Below are positions 6,944 to 11,013 of a DNA stretch of 11,013 nucleotides, one piece after another. The translations under genes were made by a program, and so were the position numbers. This stretch comes from an uncultured Parvibacter sp. (GTDB taxonomy: Bacteria > Actinomycetota > Coriobacteriia > Coriobacteriales > Eggerthellaceae): the NCBI GenBank assembly GCA_910587945.1, contig CAJUNI010000030.1:12867-23879 (forward strand), written 5' to 3'. Within the stretch, counting starts at the first letter, position 1. Each line of letters begins with the position of its first letter. Below the pieces are notes generated by a model. The model had not been told where the DNA came from and ran no database searches. It worked only from the letters and a program-made list of their open reading frames with translations.

Positions 6944-9346
6944 TTAGTCAATCCTCCTAAACTTCTCCTGGATCATGTCCATGTCAGTGTCGAAGTTCTT
7001 GTCAGTAGGCTCGATATTGCAGATGATGCTCTTGAAGGGAGCACCAAAACCGATGATGCCATTGTGGAAGCCAGGAATCAGGTTGTTGATCTGACAACGA
7101 AGCGTCTCGAAAAGCTCGGGCGCACTCGGCTCAGCCTCGGGGAACCACCAACCATGCTGCGCATGAATAGTGTTCTCGTCTACAATCTGGCTAACTTTGG
7201 CCTTCATGTAGCATTCCCCAAACATGTTGTAGACCCGGCACCACTGACCATCAGTAATACCCAAACGAGTTGCCGTCTTCGGATTGACTTCTACGAGCGG
7301 ATCAGGGTTGATCTCACGCAATACCGGCACGTGACGGTTCTCGGAATGGAAGTAGCAGTAGGTACGAGCACCGGTAGTCAAGACAAACGGATAAAGCTCC
7401 TTGTACTCAGGCTTCATGTACTTAGAGTCGCTCACAGGACTATAGTGCGGCTCCTCATAATAGGGCAGCGGATCATCGCCGAATTGAGCATAGGCTGAGC
7501 ACCAGAGTTCGATACGACCAGAAGGCGTCTCAAAGCCCGGCTGTCCGTCGGCGCGCATCTTCCCCTTCTTGTACTTGAAATACTCATGGTCATACTGATT
7601 AATGACCGTAGGCGCTAACTTGTTAAAGTCTTCCTTGCCAAGCCATACATAGCGCAAGAAGTCCTCGGTGGTCTGAATCCCCAACTTGTCGAACTTCTCC
7701 GGGAAGAGACGGCGTCCCATAACCGTTGCAAACTCTGCATCGCCCATAGTCTCGCCTACTTCGATGCATTTGTTTTGGAAGCCGCGATAGACCGGCGTTG
7801 CACCATAGTTCACCGAAACCACCGTATTAGACTCAGCTGTGGTCGCCAATGGAATGAAGACATCAGCCACTGCTTGGATGGAGGGCGTCATCACCGTATC
7901 TAGGGCAAAAGCGAAATCAATACACTTTGCACTAGCTTCAATCCAATCCTTAGGCTGAGCGGTTGAGTTTGCACCGAAGTTGCTATTCATAATCATAGCG
8001 AAGCTAATATGGTAGGGGTCATCGGTCTGCAATGCGCGCAACGTAAGATCAGCATGAGAGTTGTTGCAGAATCCGCAATAGCCCGGATATTCCTTCATGC
8101 CAATCATTTTCATGTGAAGCTCATCGCTATCAACGCGCATGAGGGCCGACATACCCTCATCCTCATTCTCGCCGCCGGTAACGGAAGTGCCAGCGCCTGC
8201 TACCAATTGGCCACCCGGCTTATCAATATTGCCTGTAATAGCAGTCAGAGCAACAACCACAGCGCCGTTCTGCAGGCCATTCGTTTTTTGATCAATAGCA
8301 AGGCCCCAAGAGATGGTGGCTTGTTCGGCATTCGCATACATGCGAGCAGCTCCACGGATATCCTCAGCAGGGACGCCGGTGATTTCAGCAGCCTTTTCCG
8401 CGGGCATTTCCGCACAGCGCACGGCAAACTCATCGAAGCCATAGCAGTACAGATCGACGAATTCCTTGTCGTAGAGCTCTTCTTTAATAATGGTATCCAA
8501 CATGGCCATAGCAAGCGCAGTGTCGGTACCCGCACGCAAGCGCAGATGATAGTCGGCCTTCGTTGAAATCCAATTGACACGAGGATCAACCGTAATCAAC
8601 TTAGATCCACGTTTCATCATATCGATAATGGAATGACCAAAGAGTCCATCGGGGTTCGACGGAAGCGGATCCTTGCCCCAAAGCACAATGACCTCAGGAA
8701 GTTTGTAGGCCGGATCGTCATAGCGACCCTCCAACGTTCCCGCATAGTCAACCTCCGTATAGGCAATACCGGAGGTATATACACTTGCCGCCATGCGAGG
8801 CATATAGCATGCATAGCCAGACTGCGTGTAGCAATAGTTCGGCGTATTGAACGTTAACGCAGCAAGATTGGAACCAGAAGTTACACCGCCATTGCGACCC
8901 GTACCGGTATAGACTAAAACACTTTCGTGACCGTATTTTTTAACCGCTTTCCAGTACTCTTCTTCGATGATATCCAGCGCTTCATCCATGCTGATGCGCT
9001 CCCACTTATCATCTTGACCACGATACTGGCGGTCGCGCTTCATGGGATAGATCACACGACCTGGATTGTAGATATAGTCCTTAAGCGCAATGCAGCGCAT
9101 GCAGAGGCGGCCTTGGGTAACGGGATGATTCTCATCGCCCTCGACTTTTACCAATTTACCGTAGTCGTCAACATACATTTTGACGCCGCAACCTACGGGA
9201 TGACATCCCGGAGGCGACCATACACAGCTTCGGGTAACGTGTAATCCCGTATCCTCATCAGTGAACTTCCAGGGCTTACCCAGGTCATTCTTCTCTCCCA
9301 ATGTGTCGAGCGGGATTGCAGGCGCAGCGGTAGTTTTAATTCCCAT
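6944..9346 (-). CDS. Molybdopterin oxidoreductase catalytic subunit, DMSO-reductase family (catechol dehydroxylase/acetylene hydratase-like group)
   Basis: From the chosen ATG the enzyme has 800 residues and would bind a bis-pterin molybdenum (or tungsten) cofactor. Near the N-terminus are SCVWSPPGCHPVGCG and GRLCMRC, giving Cys41, 48, 53 and 82 as likely [4Fe-4S] ligands, with an extra Cys85 where Gly is usual. The middle holds VLVYTGTGRNGG, VIVLWGKDP, LITVDPR and the GNIDKPGG cofactor loop; the C-terminal dinucleotide-binding domain shows FVLTTGARTYCY and HGWWFPE. The metal ligand probably lies in PNYCYTQSGYAC (Ser176 or a nearby Cys). There is no Tat signal, so it acts in the cytoplasm. 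Gut Actinobacteria use related enzymes on catechols; the actual substrate is unknown. AGGGGAG five bases upstream supports this start; an ATG at 9397 with GAGGG upstream would add 17 charged residues. It is co-transcribed with the small Fe-S subunit and faces a LysR gene. Confidence 0.9.
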   Translation of the reverse strand: MGIKTTAAPAIPLDTLGEKNDLGKPWKFTDEDTGLHVTRSCVWSPPGCHPVGCGVKMYVDDYGKLVKVEGDENHPVTQGRLCMRCIALKDYIYNPGRVIYPMKRDRQYRGQDDKWERISMDEALDIIEEEYWKAVKKYGHESVLVYTGTGRNGGVTSGSNLAALTFNTPNYCYTQSGYACYMPRMAASVYTSGIAYTEVDYAGTLEGRYDDPAYKLPEVIVLWGKDPLPSNPDGLFGHSIIDMMKRGSKLITVDPRVNWISTKADYHLRLRAGTDTALAMAMLDTIIKEELYDKEFVDLYCYGFDEFAVRCAEMPAEKAAEITGVPAEDIRGAARMYANAEQATISWGLAIDQKTNGLQNGAVVVALTAITGNIDKPGGQLVAGAGTSVTGGENEDEGMSALMRVDSDELHMKMIGMKEYPGYCGFCNNSHADLTLRALQTDDPYHISFAMIMNSNFGANSTAQPKDWIEASAKCIDFAFALDTVMTPSIQAVADVFIPLATTAESNTVVSVNYGATPVYRGFQNKCIEVGETMGDAEFATVMGRRLFPEKFDKLGIQTTEDFLRYVWLGKEDFNKLAPTVINQYDHEYFKYKKGKMRADGQPGFETPSGRIELWCSAYAQFGDDPLPYYEEPHYSPVSDSKYMKPEYKELYPFVLTTGARTYCYFHSENRHVPVLREINPDPLVEVNPKTATRLGITDGQWCRVYNMFGECYMKAKVSQIVDENTIHAQHGWWFPEAEPSAPELFETLRCQINNLIPGFHNGIIGFGAPFKSIICNIEPTDKNFDTDMDMIQEKFRRID

Positions 9347-9397
9347 CTGACTCCCCTTCTCTCTCTGCCTTCTTTCCCGATTGCCTAAAACATTCAT

Positions 9398-9584
9398 GAA
9401 CCCTCAAGACCACAGATGCTCCGACAACCTTGTATTTCATTATTCGAAGGGAGTCATTAGTCCCTTATGCAGTTACTGGGGAACTAATGCAAGATGCGTA
9501 TAACCGCAGCATATCGACACTATAAGCGTGATGCTAGAATCGTATAAGCAACCTACAGGGACGCTTGTCTAGGGAAGGATACCC
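9398..9584. promoter_or_regulatory. Divergent promoter/operator region between the molybdoenzyme and LysR genes
   Basis: Two overlapping inverted repeats stand out. AAGGGA (9447-9452) and TCCCTT (9461-9466) surround an 8-base centre, with a near-palindromic 16-base core. CATTAGT (9455-9461) pairs with ACTAATG (9483-9489), flanked inside by CCC and GGGG. On the minus strand a candidate promoter, TTGCAT (9487-9492), a 17-base spacer and CATAAG (9464-9469), lies within these repeats and would drive the molybdoenzyme. On the plus strand TCGACA (9514-9519) and TAGAAT (9535-9540), 15 bases apart, could serve the LysR gene. LysR proteins typically bind such paired dyads between divergent genes. The hexamers are poor matches; the repeats are clear. 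Confidence 0.55.
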
Positions 9585-10493
9585 ATGCGGATCGATGTGC
9601 TTCGCGAGTTCCTCTATCTTTCAGAGGCACTAAATTTTTCTGAAACAGCGCGCCATTTCTTTATCACTCAATCCTCGCTCAGCCGCCACATCATGGACCT
9701 TGAAAAAGAGCTGGGATGCGATCTCTTTCTGCGCAATAAACAATCCGTGCGACTTACCGCTATGGGTAAGCTCTTAGCTGATCGCGCCAAAGAGCTTGTA
9801 ATCTTACACGACAGCATCATCAAGGCCGTTAAACAAGAGCAGATCAGCCATGACGCCACGCTTGGTATCGGTTATTTGCATGGAGCAAGCAGTGAGTTGC
9901 TTGATGGATGTTATCGACTTTTCAAGCGCGAGTATCCGGAAACGATGATCTTCTCTCGCTCTCTCCAGCCGAATACAATTCTGGATTTCCTAAAAAACGA
10001 TACCATCGATATTGGAGTCACCATGTGGCCCAAAGGCATGGAGTCCCCCTTGTTCGAAGTTACCGAGCTTTACTCTGATGAGTTCGTGCTTATGGTAGAG
10101 CGAAACCATGAGTTCGCGAAAAAAGATAGCGTGTCAGTAAAAGAGCTCACGGGAACCATCGGCATTCCCGAAGGGTTCCCCCACGAGGATAACCTTAGTT
10201 CATTTCTTCGGGGAGCATTAACTCAAGCGGGAGTACCCTTTACAAATTTACCCTATATTGACGACGTAGATTCTATGCCTTTGCTCTTCCAGGATCGCTC
10301 GGCCATGATCATGTCTTGCGCCCATCTATCGCGCTACTTCGGCTCTCGCTTCAAGATGCTCACATTCAAGGATCTCGCATTAGAGTTCGATATTTGCCTT
10401 CTATGGAAGAAGTCGCGCCATCGGAAGCAATTCGACATTTTCGCCGAATGTCTTCGCTATAGCTACGACATCCACCAGGCCTCTCTTAAGTAG
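9585..10493 (+). CDS. LysR-family transcriptional regulator
   Basis: A 302-residue regulator of standard LysR length. Residues 1-60 are the winged helix-turn-helix: LREFLYLSEALNFSETARHF, then ITQSSLSRHIMDLEKELG and LFLRNKQSVRLTAMG. A linker helix follows, and residues about 90-295 form the periplasmic-binding-protein-like effector domain (LGIGYLHG, DIGVTMWP, EFVLMVERNHEFA). The start has AAGGA about seven bases upstream. It is the only plus-strand gene in the window and is divergent from the molybdoenzyme, the usual arrangement for a LysR protein that controls its neighbour and itself. The co-inducer is likely the enzyme's substrate or product, but the sequence does not identify it. The nearest identifiable hairpin downstream begins 14 bases past the stop. 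Confidence 0.93.
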   Translation: MRIDVLREFLYLSEALNFSETARHFFITQSSLSRHIMDLEKELGCDLFLRNKQSVRLTAMGKLLADRAKELVILHDSIIKAVKQEQISHDATLGIGYLHGASSELLDGCYRLFKREYPETMIFSRSLQPNTILDFLKNDTIDIGVTMWPKGMESPLFEVTELYSDEFVLMVERNHEFAKKDSVSVKELTGTIGIPEGFPHEDNLSSFLRGALTQAGVPFTNLPYIDDVDSMPLLFQDRSAMIMSCAHLSRYFGSRFKMLTFKDLALEFDICLLWKKSRHRKQFDIFAECLRYSYDIHQASLK

Positions 10494-10506
10494 CCGCGAA
10501 GAGTTG

Positions 10507-10529
10507 CCGTGTCGGTACGGTTGACACGG
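10507..10529 (+). terminator. Hairpin after the LysR gene, possible terminator
   Basis: CCGTGTC (10507-10513) and GACACGG (10523-10529) form a perfect 7-bp stem with a 9-base loop, 14 bases past the LysR stop codon. No T-run follows, so intrinsic termination is doubtful; it may work with Rho or only protect the mRNA end. Confidence 0.4.
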
Positions 10530-10571
10530 ATTCCATAGCTACAGTCTGCGTTGCCGCTACCTGCGGTGTAT

Positions 10572-10641
10572 GGGGAGCTGAGCACAAGGTGCAGGGTGCG
10601 GAGTCGGGGGAGCTGAGCGCAAGGTGCAGGGTGTGAGATCA
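10572..10641. repeat. Two-copy 35-bp tandem repeat
   Basis: Two adjacent 35-base units (10572-10606 and 10607-10641) share GGGGAGCTGAGC, one variable base, then CAAGGTGCAGGGTG and a more variable end. The near-identity of the first 27 bases points to recent duplication by slippage or unequal exchange. Confidence 0.85.
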
Positions 10642-10680
10642 GGATGCGGGATCGGGATGCAGAGCCGGGATGCGAGGTCG
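10642..10680. repeat. Three-copy 13-bp tandem repeat
   Basis: Three consecutive 13-base units begin at 10642, 10655 and 10668. Each starts GGATGC and ends in CG or CCG (for example GGATGCGGGATCG). They directly abut the 35-bp repeat and share its G-rich, purine-heavy composition. Confidence 0.8.
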
Positions 10681-10701
10681 GCCATCACACGGCTCCGTTG
10701 C

Positions 10702-10945
10702 TCTATTTCCGTTCAAAATGCGCACTCCGGTTCCCCATTTGGATTCAGAACACACTCCATTCCCCACTTGGACCTAAAACACACCCCACCTACTTTCACT
10801 GCACCCAAATCGCATCATACCCCTCGTCTTCGCACCCAATTTGCGCTTCATCTGCTCCTACCCGCACCCAATAGGCACTTCCCCTATTCCCATACACACC
10901 CGAAACGTACCTCGTTCCTTCCTATTTCCACCCAAAAATGCACGG
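10702..10945. repeat. Degenerate eight-copy repeat array, period about 29-32 bp
   Basis: A short core, consensus roughly CACCCAAAATGCGCAC, recurs with its CCCA/TTCA tetramer at 10712, 10744, 10773, 10804, 10835, 10867, 10899 and 10931. The steps are 32, 29, 31, 31, 32, 32 and 32 bases. The clearest copies are GCACCCAAATCGCAT (10801), GCACCCAATTTGCGC (10832), GCACCCAATAGGCAC (10864) and CCACCCAAAAATGCAC (10928). Copies two and three are also alike over their full 29 bases (about 23 of 29 identical). The array is C-rich and G-poor on the plus strand. The regular step near three helical turns is striking, but the copies are too diverged for a CRISPR. Confidence 0.65.
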
Positions 10946-11013
10946 CACTGCCAGGATCCTCCACTTGGGGGTGCGGCAGAATATTGGACATGCTCAATCC
11001 ACATAACCAAGGC

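Larger units (their letters stand above)
10494..11013. other. Gene-free right end of the window
   Basis: No credible gene is seen in this 520-base stretch on either strand; the one open frame that spans part of it reads through repeats and has no family features. It holds the LysR 3' hairpin, two tandem repeat blocks that are G-rich on the plus strand, and a degenerate array that is C-rich on the plus strand. A weak hairpin (CTGCC at 10948-10952, GGCAG at 10975-10979, with an inner CCTCC/GGGGG) lies after the array. Confidence 0.7.

Noticed and set aside
8009..8566. Long plus-strand frame of 185 codons within the molybdoenzyme gene
   Set aside because: It is a shadow of the well-conserved enzyme on the other strand, with no recognisable domain.
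9347..9397. Extended N-terminus of the molybdoenzyme as a Tat signal peptide
   Set aside because: The extra residues include an RR pair but no hydrophobic segment follows, so it is not an export signal; the downstream ATG has the better ribosome-binding site.
9398..9584. Molybdenum-cofactor riboswitch in the molybdoenzyme leader
   Set aside because: No multi-stem conserved structure was recognisable; the inverted repeats fit DNA operator sites near a promoter better.
10644..10874. Plus-strand frame of 76 codons in the right-end repeat region
   Set aside because: It runs through the tandem and phased repeats, has biased composition and no ribosome-binding site.
10702..10945. CRISPR array
   Set aside because: The repeat cores are only about 15 bases and strongly diverged, there are no distinct spacers and no cas genes are present.

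Overview
The window looks like a chromosomal stretch from an anaerobic gut-type Coriobacteriia, most likely family Eggerthellaceae. The main reason is the large molybdopterin enzyme paired with a very small two-cluster ferredoxin subunit and a divergent LysR regulator, an arrangement I associate with the expanded molybdoenzymes of Eggerthella, Gordonibacter and relatives. Base composition is moderate, lower than in most named members of that family, so I do not name a genus.

Layout: every gene except the LysR regulator lies on the minus strand. Reading from the left edge: (1) the 5' part of an NAD(P)-binding SDR-type protein (1-406), cut by the window edge; (2) a two-gene module (667-4811) made of a membrane-anchored protein with two TrkA/RCK-like Rossmann folds and a C-terminal RyR domain, and a protein with two TIR-type domains followed by Sel1 and TPR repeats; (3) a 450-base gene-free stretch with a bidirectional terminator hairpin and a palindrome; (4) a minus-strand series of a two-subunit molybdenum enzyme (6579-9346), a SlyD-like FKBP prolyl isomerase, a four-helix membrane protein and a cysteine-rich zinc-ribbon peptide; (5) the divergent LysR gene (9585-10493), separated from the molybdoenzyme by a region with interlocking inverted repeats; (6) a gene-free right end (10494-11013) with two G-rich tandem repeats and an eight-copy degenerate array of about 31-32 base period.

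How the parts may work together: the LysR protein probably controls the divergent molybdoenzyme operon in response to a small, perhaps aromatic, substrate. The enzyme has no Tat signal and no membrane anchor and should act in the cytoplasm as a reductase or dehydroxylase fed by its small Fe-S partner. The FKBP may help folding of the operon's products. The TIR/RyR pair resembles the logic of Thoeris defence: a TIR enzyme that makes an NAD-derived signal and a membrane protein with a putative nucleotide-sensing domain. That is the best candidate here for an under-described system. Its function is inferred from domain content and has not been demonstrated.
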